In this document: one piece after another, positions 9,918 through 19,738 of the stretch
Position numbering within the stretch: position 1 is the first letter of the stretch
Layout of the letters: each line of letters begins with the position of its first letter
Source: an uncultured Acidimicrobium sp.
Lineage (GTDB): Bacteria > Actinomycetota > Acidimicrobiia > Acidimicrobiales > Ilumatobacteraceae
Assembly: GCA_903895515.1 (NCBI GenBank)
Contig: CAITUB010000117.1
Location: 1-40,820 of the forward strand
Direction: 5' to 3'
DNA: 40,820 nucleotides
The notes under the pieces: model-generated
Told to the model about the DNA's origin: nothing
The model's input: only the letters and a program-made list of their open reading frames with translations
The model's database searches: none
Program-made: the position numbers and the translations under genes

Positions 9918-11453
9918 ATGAAGGTGCCGTTAACCGTTGTTGATCATCTGCGACGCGCGGAACAGGTGTATGGGCAACGAACTGCATTCATTGACGAACC
10001 AGATCAGCCTGCCGAGTCGTGGGGTACACAAACCTATGCAGAGATGGCACGTCGGGCACGCGCCCAAGCTGCAGCATTAGACAAGTTGGGCGTTGCTCAA
10101 GGTGCTCGCGTTGCCGTAGTCAGTCAAAATTCCGCGCGCCTGCTCACCAGCTTCTTTGGGGTGAGCGCATTCGGACGAATTCTTGCGCCAATAAATTTTC
10201 GACTCTCTGCAGAAGAAGTCGGTTACATCGTGGATCACTGTGGTGCAGAGGTGCTCATTGTCGATCCTGAATTAGAAGATTCACTTAAGAATGTTTCCGC
10301 AAAGCATCGTTTTGTCATCGGTGCCGAGAGTGACGAGTTGCTGTATGACTATTCGGCAGAACCAAAACCATGGACTCCGGATGAAGACGCGACAGCAACC
10401 ATTAACTACACCAGTGGTACAACCGCTCGTCCAAAAGGGGTGCAATTAACTCATCGAAATATTTGGTTGAACTCCACAACGTTTGGTTGGCACATGGGAG
10501 TGAATGACCGCGATGTATATCTGCATACATTGCCGCAGTTTCATTGCAATGGTTGGGGAATGGTGTACGCGGTTACCGCAATGGGCGGTACGCATGTTGT
10601 CCTTCGCAAGGTCGATGGCGCCGAAATTCTTCGTCGCGTTGACAAGCATGGAGTCACTTTGATGTGTGGAGCGCCAGCAGTTGCGAACGCCATCATTGAT
10701 GCGTCTCACCAATTCGATTCAGGCGTTCCGGGAAGGGGAACCGTTCGCATGGTGGTTGCAGGAGCTCCGCCACCATCGAAGACCATCGAGCGAGTGGAGA
10801 CCGAACTTGGTTGGCAATTCCATCAGATATACGGATTAACAGAAACCTCACCGGTGCTAACGATCAATAGTCCTCGTTTTGAAACAGACCATCTAACGCC
10901 AGCCGAGCGATCAGTGGTGCTGAGTGCAGCGGGAGCCCCAACAATTGGAACAGTAATTGCAACCAGCGATAGTGGAGAGGTGATGGCTCGCAGCAACACG
11001 GTGATGGATGGATATTGGAATCAGCCCGATGCGACTGACGCAGCAATCATGGATGGTTTCTTTTACACAGGTGACGGAGGAAGCATCGGAGACGGTCATG
11101 TGTTGACCATCAGTGACCGTAAGAAGGATGTGATCATCTCCGGAGGAGAAAATGTCAGTTCAATAGAAGTTGAAGATGCACTGTTCTCCCACCCAGATGT
11201 CACTGAAGTGGCTGTGATCGGCATCCCAGATGAAAAGTGGGGAGAACTCGTGCTAGCTCTCGCTGTGAAGGCACCTGGTTCGACGCTTACTGAAGACGAA
11301 CTGATCGCCTTTTGCCGATCAAAAATTGCCACGTATAAATGTCCGAAGAGAGTGGAGTTCCGTGCAGAGCTTGCGCGCACGTCAACAGGCAAATTACAAA
11401 AATTCAAACTCCGTGCCCCATATTGGGACGGCTACACGAAACAGGTGAACTGA
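9918..11453 (+). CDS. AMP-binding acyl-CoA synthetase / fatty-acid-CoA ligase
   Basis: YTSGTTARPKG P-loop-like motif, GLTETSP, YTGDGGSI, SGGENVSSIEVE, GKLQKFKLR. Confidence 0.92.
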   Translation: MKVPLTVVDHLRRAEQVYGQRTAFIDEPDQPAESWGTQTYAEMARRARAQAAALDKLGVAQGARVAVVSQNSARLLTSFFGVSAFGRILAPINFRLSAEEVGYIVDHCGAEVLIVDPELEDSLKNVSAKHRFVIGAESDELLYDYSAEPKPWTPDEDATATINYTSGTTARPKGVQLTHRNIWLNSTTFGWHMGVNDRDVYLHTLPQFHCNGWGMVYAVTAMGGTHVVLRKVDGAEILRRVDKHGVTLMCGAPAVANAIIDASHQFDSGVPGRGTVRMVVAGAPPPSKTIERVETELGWQFHQIYGLTETSPVLTINSPRFETDHLTPAERSVVLSAAGAPTIGTVIATSDSGEVMARSNTVMDGYWNQPDATDAAIMDGFFYTGDGGSIGDGHVLTISDRKKDVIISGGENVSSIEVEDALFSHPDVTEVAVIGIPDEKWGELVLALAVKAPGSTLTEDELIAFCRSKIATYKCPKRVEFRAELARTSTGKLQKFKLRAPYWDGYTKQVN

Positions 11454-12328
11454 TGTTGAGTGAACAGGCAATTAGTGCGGCAATTGAACAATTTCACGAT
11501 GAGGGTTACGCAATTGTGCGCAACTTTCTTCCCGAGAATGAATTGTCAGAATTGCAGAAGAAGACCGCCGAATTGCGCGAGATTGCACTTGAGCATCCAG
11601 TTACATATCGCCATGGCAACTTGACCTACGAGATTCTTCCTGAAGAGCACTTCGGCAAGCGGTATGTCATACAGGCGTATTGGTTCGCATGGGCAGATGC
11701 GTACTTCGACAAGTTCAGAAGTAATCCGCGGTATCTGCAGCTTCTCGAACCATTGATTGGCAGGAACGTAAAACAAGTAACTCAGCAAATTCATTGGAAG
11801 CCGCCTGGGGCACGACTCACTGGTTATCGCTTTCATCAAGACTTACGGTTTCGCGAAAGCCGGGAATCGTACGAAGATGTTGTTCGTGACACGGTCACCA
11901 TGGGTCTGGCAATTGATAGGGCAACGCCAGAAAATGGTTGTCTCAAGATTGTTCCTCGCAGCCACACGATGGGTTATCTCGGACTCTCCGATAATGGAGA
12001 CGGCCAAATTATGAAAGGTCTTACGCAAGACGATGAATTGGTGCAAGTAGGTATTCATCCATCGCAAGTAATTGATGTGGTGCTTGAACCTGGCGACCTA
12101 GTGGTGTGGGGGCTGATGACGGTTCATGGTTCATTGCCGAACGAGTCGATACACGAGCGCGCATTTGCCATTTCAAGCTATGTACGAGGCGAAACATCGC
12201 AGCGTGGTGAATGGACGTTTAAGGACGGGAAACCTCAGTTGTTAGGTGAATCACCTCAGTTGTGTAAGAACGAGAAACTTTTTGCCAATCTAGAACCGCA
12301 CTACGACGCGACCAAATGGTTTCTCTGA
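11453..12328 (+). CDS. Phytanoyl-CoA dioxygenase (PhyH) family protein
   Basis: Start at 11453 (TGATG junction with ligase): MLSEQAISAAIEQFHDEGYAIVRNFL. RFHQDLRF and VHGSLPNES supply the HxD...H metal triad. Confidence 0.85.
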   Translation: MLSEQAISAAIEQFHDEGYAIVRNFLPENELSELQKKTAELREIALEHPVTYRHGNLTYEILPEEHFGKRYVIQAYWFAWADAYFDKFRSNPRYLQLLEPLIGRNVKQVTQQIHWKPPGARLTGYRFHQDLRFRESRESYEDVVRDTVTMGLAIDRATPENGCLKIVPRSHTMGYLGLSDNGDGQIMKGLTQDDELVQVGIHPSQVIDVVLEPGDLVVWGLMTVHGSLPNESIHERAFAISSYVRGETSQRGEWTFKDGKPQLLGESPQLCKNEKLFANLEPHYDATKWFL

Positions 12329-12342
12329 ACTAGCCTGCGCTC

Positions 12343-13119
12343 ATGATTTCAAACACGCTGCTTAACTCGGTATTGGTCATAGTCGCCAGCATGGTGTTGC
12401 TGTGGATCTTGAGCCTGGCGAAGAAGAACGCTTCAATTGTTGACATTTTTTGGGGACTGGGATTCGTCATCGTTGGATGGGCGAGTGCGATCAACGCCGA
12501 CAATGTGTCGGGCTTAGGCAAAGTGGTCCTTGGGATGGTCACCCTGTGGGGTGTGCGCCTATCGCTGTATCTGGCCATTCGTAATCACGGCAAACCAGAA
12601 GACTTTCGCTACGTGGCAATGCGCAAGCATTATGGGGCACGTTTTCCTGTGATCAGTTTGTTCACTGTGTTTCTATTGCAGGGCGCAATCATGATGGTGG
12701 TTTCGCTGCCTGTACAGATCGCTTTATCCGATGCACATGCCTCCCTATCAATTGTGAGTTATGTGGGAATTGCACTCTTCGCACTCGGGATTTTCTTTGA
12801 AGCCGTAGGCGACTGGCAGCTAGCTCAGTTCAAGCGCAACCCGCAGAACGCTGGGCAAGTTATGCAAACTGGTTTATGGAAGTACACGCGTCATCCAAAC
12901 TATTTTGGCGACACGTGCGTGTGGTGGGGCATTGGCATCGTCGCCCTGAGCGCAAGTTTCGGTTGGATTGGGCTTGTTGGAAGTTTGCTGATGAACTTTT
13001 TCTTGGTTCGTGTTTCGGGAGTTCCAATGTTGGAGCGTTCAATGTCGAAGCGACGACCTGGCTACGACGAATACAAGCGACGCACCAGCAGTTTCGTTCC
13101 ACGTCCGCCAAAGAAATAG
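12343..13119 (+). CDS. DUF1295 / steroid 5-alpha-reductase-like membrane protein
   Basis: Multi-TM; GLWKYTRHPNYFGDTCVWWGIG signature. Confidence 0.88.
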   Translation: MISNTLLNSVLVIVASMVLLWILSLAKKNASIVDIFWGLGFVIVGWASAINADNVSGLGKVVLGMVTLWGVRLSLYLAIRNHGKPEDFRYVAMRKHYGARFPVISLFTVFLLQGAIMMVVSLPVQIALSDAHASLSIVSYVGIALFALGIFFEAVGDWQLAQFKRNPQNAGQVMQTGLWKYTRHPNYFGDTCVWWGIGIVALSASFGWIGLVGSLLMNFFLVRVSGVPMLERSMSKRRPGYDEYKRRTSSFVPRPPKK

Positions 13120-15408
13120 CTACACGCGCGGAGTGCGGCCGCGAAGTTTTGCCCACTCACCGAATTGCGTGAGTGAAGCAACAGTTGCGCCCATCGACTC
13201 TGGCGCGACCGGATGACTGATGAGGTACCCCTGCGCCTTGGCGCAACGAAGTTCTGCAAGCGCTTGCAGTTGGCGAACGCTTTCTACACCTTCGGCCACC
13301 ATGTCGAGACCGAGTGAATCACCCATCGCAATGATGGTGCGCACAAGTGATCGCGCACTGAGGTCGTCTGCAACTCCGTTGACAAATGAACGGTCAATCT
13401 TCAATCGCTGAATCGGGAACTTTTGCAGAAGCGAAAGCGATGAGTATCCGGTTCCGAAGTCGTCAATGGCCACGCGTACGCCAAGTGCACACAATTTGGT
13501 CAGCGCTTCGAGCGCTTGTTCTGGTTGGGCGATCATTACGCCTTCAGTTATTTCGAGCCACAGCTGATCGGGCGCTATATGTGAACGCTGTAATGCTTCG
13601 TGGACAACGGGAACAAAATTTGGATCATGCAGTTGGCGCGGGCTTACGTTTACCGACATCGTTGCTTCACGACTGCAGATTCCTTCATTGATCCAGCCAC
13701 GCAAATGGGTGAGAGCTTCCAGCAATGCCCAAGCCCCAATGGGAACGATGGTCCCGGTTTCCTCGGCGATTGGAATGAACTCTGCAGGCGAGATGATGCT
13801 GCCGTCGTCACGTGTCCAACGCATGAGCGCTTCAAACCCAACAACGTCGCCAAGTTCAATATCGACAATTGGTTGATGAACAAGTCGCAACTCTCTGCGC
13901 TCGAGTGCTCGGTACAACGCGGTTTCAACGGCGAGTCGTTGTGTTACGCGCTCAAGCATTGATTCGTCAAAGATTGCGACACAATTACGTCCGGCATCTT
14001 TTGCTCGGTACATCGCGGTATCGGCATGGCGAAGAAGATCGTCTGCGCCCGATGAAATATGTTTTTGAAAGGTTGCGACACCGATGCTGGTGGACACAAA
14101 AACATCACCCTGGCGCAATGAAAGCGGTTCGTTGAAGCTTTCAAGAATTTTGTCGGCAACGATCATGGCATCGCTTGCTCCGCGAGTACCAGGGTCCAAG
14201 ATGACGAATTCGTCTCCAGAGATTCTTCCAACGATGCACCGTTCGGGCAGCGCATTGCGCAATCGTTGCGCGACAGCAATAAGTACGTTGTCTCCAGCTT
14301 GATGCCCGAGGGAATCATTGATGTTCTTAAATCTGTCAACGTCAATGAACAGCACCGATGGGTGTCGGCTGTCTTCTTCGGCAAACTCAAGTGCATCATG
14401 GACATACGAGAGCATGAGGCTTCTATTTGGCAAGCCAGTAAGTGCATCGGTCTGTGCTGAGTGAATGAGCGATCGTTGTGTCTTGGCATTGGCGCGCACA
14501 GCGTGAATAACACGAGATGTAACGGCAATAGATAAGACGAATACTGAAATCGCCCGAACGATTCGATCGGTTTGGTCCGCGGCTTCGGTAAGTGCCAGAA
14601 CGACAACGGGAATGGTGAGTGCAGCCGTAGTGACGATAAGTCGTCCAAGCAGCGGTCGTTGTGTGCGGACTGGCCCGTGTTCGGTAATGGTGGAGATGGA
14701 TTGATGGACGAATGCTGCAGAGCACAAGAACAAGCAGAATACGTAAGAGGCGTTGATGTACTGGTTGGCTATGTCAATGCGACCAGAATCATTTGCTGCA
14801 TAGAGAAAGTCTCCGGCAAGCGTGAACGTGATTGCGCCAGCAATTAACCACACGGCTGGTGTGCGTGCCGCATCGCCGAACAGCAACGTTGCAAGAGAAA
14901 AGAGAACTATTGCGCTAATTGCGAGAGTTGCTCCCTGAATACCAGTAACTAATACGACAGATGTACTCGCATCGAAAGATGGCTGCAGAAAAATCACCCA
15001 GATGAGAAACCATGCACCTAAAGCAACGATGAGGCCATCGCCGAGCACGCTCATCGGATCATTGCCGATACGACGGCGAATGATGAGCAGGAGACCAAGA
15101 GCCAAAGTGATTTGGACGAGCAAGAACAATGATTCAGGAATTGCTTGCAAGGTCACATTCGAGAACTGATTGTCCAACACCTGAGCAGTAGACGAAGCTA
15201 CGGCGATTACGAAGAGTGCAGGCCACAACAATTTGTCTGGCTTATTGAACTTGGCAGAAATACCAAGAAACACCATTACTTGAACCGTGGCAATGAGGTA
15301 AGCCGTGTTACTGAATGTCTGAGAATGGCTGGTAGCGACCGCAATTGACAATGCCAAACCAACGCCAGTTAAGCCCCACGAAAGGCGTGAAATAGGCGCA
15401 GAATTCAC
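13120..15408 (-). CDS. Membrane-anchored GGDEF-EAL bifunctional c-di-GMP protein
   Basis: N-terminal TM region; GGDEF-type RISGDEFVIL; EAL motif FEALMRW; DDFGTGYSSL. Start probably GTG 15408 (TACCGT 7 nt upstream); the listed 15513 start overlaps the divergent gene. Start uncertain. Confidence 0.9.
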   Translation of the reverse strand: MNSAPISRLSWGLTGVGLALSIAVATSHSQTFSNTAYLIATVQVMVFLGISAKFNKPDKLLWPALFVIAVASSTAQVLDNQFSNVTLQAIPESLFLLVQITLALGLLLIIRRRIGNDPMSVLGDGLIVALGAWFLIWVIFLQPSFDASTSVVLVTGIQGATLAISAIVLFSLATLLFGDAARTPAVWLIAGAITFTLAGDFLYAANDSGRIDIANQYINASYVFCLFLCSAAFVHQSISTITEHGPVRTQRPLLGRLIVTTAALTIPVVVLALTEAADQTDRIVRAISVFVLSIAVTSRVIHAVRANAKTQRSLIHSAQTDALTGLPNRSLMLSYVHDALEFAEEDSRHPSVLFIDVDRFKNINDSLGHQAGDNVLIAVAQRLRNALPERCIVGRISGDEFVILDPGTRGASDAMIVADKILESFNEPLSLRQGDVFVSTSIGVATFQKHISSGADDLLRHADTAMYRAKDAGRNCVAIFDESMLERVTQRLAVETALYRALERRELRLVHQPIVDIELGDVVGFEALMRWTRDDGSIISPAEFIPIAEETGTIVPIGAWALLEALTHLRGWINEGICSREATMSVNVSPRQLHDPNFVPVVHEALQRSHIAPDQLWLEITEGVMIAQPEQALEALTKLCALGVRVAIDDFGTGYSSLSLLQKFPIQRLKIDRSFVNGVADDLSARSLVRTIIAMGDSLGLDMVAEGVESVRQLQALAELRCAKAQGYLISHPVAPESMGATVASLTQFGEWAKLRGRTPRV

Positions 15409-15515
15409 TTGGCAAACGGTACAGCATCCCTTTTCATGCACTGAGGATGGGTTACTTTGGATGCAGGGCGGAGAACCCTTAGCCGCGTTTGCGGCCTGTT
15501 TGGAGTTCCCCAAAA

Positions 15516-16124
15516 ATGTTCGTTACCCGCCACTCTCCAGTCACCGATGCGGTGCTCAAGGACCAGTTGTGGACTCTGTATACCCGCTCGTACGCACGAA
15601 CTGCAGAAGAAGCCGTGACTCATGAAATGCTCGATCGGCTTGAATTCAACGATCAACTTGCTGACGCGACTAATCGTGCTTGGGTGGTGTGGGAAGACAA
15701 CATGCCGGTTGCGATGACCATGATTGCAACGGATGTTCGCCGAACACGCTGGTTGAGTGAGCACTATTTCAAGAAAAACTATCCAAAGCAATTTGCAACG
15801 AACAAAGTGCATTACGTGGTGTGGGCAGTTGTCGACCCTTCGTATGTCACGAAGGGTGTCAGCATGTTTATGGCACGTCAGGCAATGGCCGTTGAGGCAC
15901 GAGAAGGCTCGTTATTGGTATTTGACATGCCAGAGTCGAATCAACCCAATGAGCAGGGTGGCGCTGCTGAGTTGATGTTCAGGATGGCGCGGCAAGTTGG
16001 TGGAGCTCATTTGGTTCCGCTCACTGTCCAGAGGTATTACGCACTCGATTTCTCTCCAGCGCTGGTTGAACAGCAGGAAACTGGCGCACAGACACCGAGT
16101 TCGCTGTCTGATTCAGTTCTTTAG
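15516..16124 (+). CDS. Hypothetical protein, possibly GNAT-like
   Basis: MFVTRHSPVTDAVLKDQLWTLYTRSYA...; intact ORF, codon usage like neighbours; no firm family motif. Confidence 0.65.
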   Translation: MFVTRHSPVTDAVLKDQLWTLYTRSYARTAEEAVTHEMLDRLEFNDQLADATNRAWVVWEDNMPVAMTMIATDVRRTRWLSEHYFKKNYPKQFATNKVHYVVWAVVDPSYVTKGVSMFMARQAMAVEAREGSLLVFDMPESNQPNEQGGAAELMFRMARQVGGAHLVPLTVQRYYALDFSPALVEQQETGAQTPSSLSDSVL

Positions 16125-16154
16125 CCAGTAATCCCCGCTAGATTTGGGGTCAAT

Positions 16155-17099
16155 ATGGCAGTCACGTTTGTTGTGCCCGGAGCACATCTGATGAGCGGAC
16201 TCCTCGGCGAACGCGATGAGCACCTGAAGTTCATTGAGGGTGAATTTGAAGATGTCGCCATCAGGGTTCGCGGTAATGAAGTTTCGATTACTGGACCGCA
16301 ATCCGATGTTGTCTCACGCCTGTTTGAGGAATTGACCGCGTTATTGCAACGAGGCGAATCACTAGATCGCTCGGTCTTGTCTCGGTCAATTGTGATGGTG
16401 CAGGCAAATGAGAAGCCAAGCTTGATTCTGACCGAGGATATTTTGCGCACAAGTAGCGGTAAAAACGTGCGCGCAAAGACTTCTGGCCAGCGAAAATATA
16501 TTGAAGCGATCAGGGACAATGTCATCACATTTGGTATCGGTCCCGCAGGTACTGGTAAAAGCTGGCTTGCTGTGGCAATGGCGGTGCTTGCGCTGAACAC
16601 AAAACGCGTTCAGAGAATTATTTTGACGCGTCCAGCGGTTGAAGCAGGCGAGCGTTTGGGATTTTTGCCAGGTGACCTCACCGCAAAGATCGATCCATAT
16701 TTGCGCCCGCTCTATGACGCGCTGCACGACATGGTTGGTGCTGAAACGGCGAAGATGTATCTAGAAAAGCAAGTTGTTGAAGTTGCACCGCTTGCGTTCA
16801 TGCGCGGTCGAACGTTAAACAACAGTTTTGTCATTTTGGATGAAGCCCAGAACACCACTCCTGAGCAAATGAAGATGTTCCTAACGCGCATTGGATTTGG
16901 TTCCAAAGTTGTAGTTACTGGCGATACGACCCAAGTAGACGTACCCGATGGCCGAAGCGGGTTGCTCGGGGTTGAGCGAGTGCTCACCGGAATTAAAGAT
17001 TTAACGTTTGTTCATCTCGATGCAACCGATGTTGTTCGACATCGCATCGTTGCTGACATTGTCGCTGCATACGAAAAACAAACACCAAACCATGGCTGA
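16155..17099 (+). CDS. phoH: PhoH family ATPase
   Basis: GPAGTGKSWLAVAMA Walker A; RPAVEAGERLGFLPGD; VILDEAQNTTPEQMKMFLTRIG. Confidence 0.93.
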   Translation: MAVTFVVPGAHLMSGLLGERDEHLKFIEGEFEDVAIRVRGNEVSITGPQSDVVSRLFEELTALLQRGESLDRSVLSRSIVMVQANEKPSLILTEDILRTSSGKNVRAKTSGQRKYIEAIRDNVITFGIGPAGTGKSWLAVAMAVLALNTKRVQRIILTRPAVEAGERLGFLPGDLTAKIDPYLRPLYDALHDMVGAETAKMYLEKQVVEVAPLAFMRGRTLNNSFVILDEAQNTTPEQMKMFLTRIGFGSKVVVTGDTTQVDVPDGRSGLLGVERVLTGIKDLTFVHLDATDVVRHRIVADIVAAYEKQTPNHG

Positions 17100-17694
17100 A
17101 TCACGACCAGGCGTATCTAAACCACGACGTGTTGGCGGCGACGGCGAGCCAGAGGTGTTTATGGCTGACGAGCAACAGGATCTAGAAATTGATCTTGCGC
17201 GATGGCAGAACCTTGCCCTAGATGTTTTGCGTGCTGAAGGTGTAAAGGGATTGACCGAGATGACGGTGATGTTTATCGATGCTTCGACCATGACTGAGTT
17301 GAATTCGCAGTACATGGGTAAGGCTTATGCAACCGATGTGCTGTCATTCCCGCTCGATGCCGTTGAAGCAACGCGCACGCCAGGCCCAGGAGCAATGTCG
17401 AAATCTCCTGAACCTGCACCATTGGATATATCCGAATTGCCCTTACTGCTTGGTGATGTTGTTATTTGTCCGAGCGTGGCCGTTGCCCAGGCTCCGCGAC
17501 ATGCAGGGACCATCGATGATGAACTTGCTTTGCTCCTGGTGCACGGAATTTTGCATGTGCTTGGTAACGATCACGACAATCCAGAGTCAGAAGCAGCAAT
17601 GCACGCGCTAGAGCGAAAACACCTCGAAGCCTTTCATTGGGGTCACACAGCACCAGAGAATTTCCGACATATTCAGGAGATAGAAGAAAAATGA
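17092..17694 (+). CDS. ybeY: Endoribonuclease YbeY (rRNA maturation)
   Basis: HGILHVLGNDHD zinc motif; position between phoH and CorC-like gene. Start MAESRPG at 17092 or MADEQQ at 17161. Confidence 0.9.
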   Translation: MAESRPGVSKPRRVGGDGEPEVFMADEQQDLEIDLARWQNLALDVLRAEGVKGLTEMTVMFIDASTMTELNSQYMGKAYATDVLSFPLDAVEATRTPGPGAMSKSPEPAPLDISELPLLLGDVVICPSVAVAQAPRHAGTIDDELALLLVHGILHVLGNDHDNPESEAAMHALERKHLEAFHWGHTAPENFRHIQEIEEK

Positions 17695-18971
17695 TATTTG
17701 CCCAAACGCCAACGGCAATCGACTATTGGATGCTTGCCGGCATCGGGCTCATTCTCGTAGTCCTCATTTTTCTTTCGCTTGCCGAAATGAGTTTGTCGCA
17801 GTTGACAAAACCGCGTGCGGCAGCACTTGCGGAAAAGGGAGCCAAGTCGGGCAAGGCGTTGGTTCGCCTTGCAGCAGAGCCAACCATGTGGGTGAACCCA
17901 TTGTTGCTTACGGTGAACGTCTGTCAAACCGTGCAGGCAACGCTGATGGGAATTGTGTCAGGCCGATTGTTTGGACCTGCTGGTGTTGCTGTTGGTGTGA
18001 TTATCAACGTGATGTTGTTCTTCGTGCTTGCAGAAGCAGTGCCAAAAACATACGCATTGCTCAACCCCGTTCGTGGTGCGACAACAACTGCACGCCCAAT
18101 TTCTTTGCTGGTGCGCTTTTGGCCATTGCGCGCTGCGTCAACAGTGTTGATCAAACTCACCAACGTCATTGTGAAGGGCGAGGGGCTAAAGCAAGGCCCG
18201 TTCATTGGCGAGCAAGAGTTCTTGGGAATAGTCGAGGCTGCTGCGCAGGAAAGTGTGATTGAACACGAAGAGCGCGAGCTCATCGAATCAATTATTGAAT
18301 TCGGCGACACTGTGGTGCGCGAAATCATGGTCCCACGACCTGATGCCATGTTTATTGATAGTGATCTCACCATCACACAGGCTCTTGATAAAGCGGTGGA
18401 AGACGGCTTCAGTCGTCTTCCCGTGTTGCGAAAAGATGACGACGACGTGGACGATGTTGTCGGCATCGTGTACGTGAAGGATCTAGTCATCGCCGAGCGC
18501 AAGGGCAATGGGGCTTCACCGATTACCGAACTCATTCGCGAAGTTGAAGTCGTTCCTGAAAATAAATTGGTTGCCGACCTGATGCGCAGCATGCAGGCCA
18601 AGAAATTCCACATGGTCATGGTTGCCGACGAATACGGAATCATTGTCGGTCTTGCAACGCTTGAAGATTGCTTGGAAGAACTGGTTGGAGAAATTGTCGA
18701 CGAACACGATGATGAAGATCTTTCGTTGCAGCATCTAGCAAACGGCGACTACTTGGTGGTTGGCTCGATGCCCATTTCTCGACTCAACGACGAGCTTGAA
18801 TTAAAGGTTCCAGAGTCTGAATACGACACCATCGGCGGTTTCATTTTTGGAATGTTGGGGCACGTTCCTGTGCAAGGCGAATCAGTCGATTTCGACGGAT
18901 GGCGCATCAGTACTGAGACACTTGATGGTCGCCGTATTCAGCAAGTACGCATCAGCGCCATTACGTCGTAA
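17691..18971 (+). CDS. Hemolysin C / CorC family protein (CNNM-CBS-CorC_HlyC)
   Basis: N-terminal DUF21 membrane domain, CBS pair (REIMVPRPDAMFID), C-terminal transporter-associated domain (EYDTIGGFIFGMLG). ATGA overlap with ybeY. Confidence 0.92.
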   Translation: MIFAQTPTAIDYWMLAGIGLILVVLIFLSLAEMSLSQLTKPRAAALAEKGAKSGKALVRLAAEPTMWVNPLLLTVNVCQTVQATLMGIVSGRLFGPAGVAVGVIINVMLFFVLAEAVPKTYALLNPVRGATTTARPISLLVRFWPLRAASTVLIKLTNVIVKGEGLKQGPFIGEQEFLGIVEAAAQESVIEHEERELIESIIEFGDTVVREIMVPRPDAMFIDSDLTITQALDKAVEDGFSRLPVLRKDDDDVDDVVGIVYVKDLVIAERKGNGASPITELIREVEVVPENKLVADLMRSMQAKKFHMVMVADEYGIIVGLATLEDCLEELVGEIVDEHDDEDLSLQHLANGDYLVVGSMPISRLNDELELKVPESEYDTIGGFIFGMLGHVPVQGESVDFDGWRISTETLDGRRIQQVRISAITS

Positions 18972-18988
18972 CGACTATCGTCGGGCGA

Positions 18989-19738
18989 ATGGACATTTCG
19001 CTTGAAGGAAAAGTAGCCCTCATTACCGGTGGATCTCGTGGAATTGGCTTAGCCATTGCCAAGTCGTATGCAGATTCTGGGGCGCAAGTAATGCTCACTT
19101 CCAGAAAAGAAGAATCGCTACGCGATGCGGCAAAGTTTGTGGGTGGTGGTGCCTCATATCTTGCAGGTAATGCAGGCGACACTGAATTCGCCCAGAAGTG
19201 TGTGAGTGCAACTCTTGAACAATTTGGAAAGATCGATATCTTCGTCAACAACGCAGCAACAAACCCTTATGCGGGTCCAACGCTGGCGGTAAGTGAAGCG
19301 CAATTTGACAAAACCTTTCAGGTCAACCTTCGTGGTCCATTGTTTTGGTGTTCTCAGGTCTGGGCACAACACATGAGAGATAACCCTGGGGTCATTCTCA
19401 ACATCGCATCAGTTGGTGGCCTTCGCGCAGAGGGGAACCTTGGCGTATACAACCTGACCAAGGCAGCTCTCATTCATCTGACCAGGCAACTGGCAGGCGA
19501 GTTAGGGCTCACGCGTGTTGTGGGCATTGCGCCAGGATTAGTGAAAACCGATTTTGCTCAAATGTTGGTCGACAACTACGGCGATTCTCTCGCTAAGCGA
19601 CTTCCACGTAAACGCCTTGGTGAACCTCAAGACATTGCGAATCTTGCGACGTTCTTGGCTTCAGATGCTGCGAATTGGATTACCGGGGAAACCTATGTAA
19701 TTGACGGCGGTGCGGGAGTGGCATCTGGTGCGATGTAA
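18989..19738 (+). CDS. SDR family oxidoreductase
   Basis: ALITGGSRGIGLAIA, NNAATNPY, YNLTKAAL, C-terminal GETYVIDGG. Confidence 0.92.
   Translation: MDISLEGKVALITGGSRGIGLAIAKSYADSGAQVMLTSRKEESLRDAAKFVGGGASYLAGNAGDTEFAQKCVSATLEQFGKIDIFVNNAATNPYAGPTLAVSEAQFDKTFQVNLRGPLFWCSQVWAQHMRDNPGVILNIASVGGLRAEGNLGVYNLTKAALIHLTRQLAGELGLTRVVGIAPGLVKTDFAQMLVDNYGDSLAKRLPRKRLGEPQDIANLATFLASDAANWITGETYVIDGGAGVASGAM

Noticed and set aside
13135-13142. GCGGCCGC palindrome at the DUF1295/GGDEF junction
   Set aside because: An isolated NotI-type 8-mer with no U tract; compatible with chance in coding sequence.
13120-15408. SGDEF instead of GGDEF as a sign of a dead cyclase
   Set aside because: SGDEF variants can be active, and the flanking residues look intact; no basis for a novelty claim.
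15482-15495. GCCGC-GTTT-GCGGC stem-loop upstream of 15516
   Set aside because: A 5-bp stem with a 4-nt loop and no U tract; may be a minor 5' structure but cannot be supported.
17924-18643. 239-aa minus ORF opposite the CorC-like gene
   Set aside because: Antisense to a convincing CNNM/CBS protein; serine/threonine-rich composition is typical of a shadow frame.
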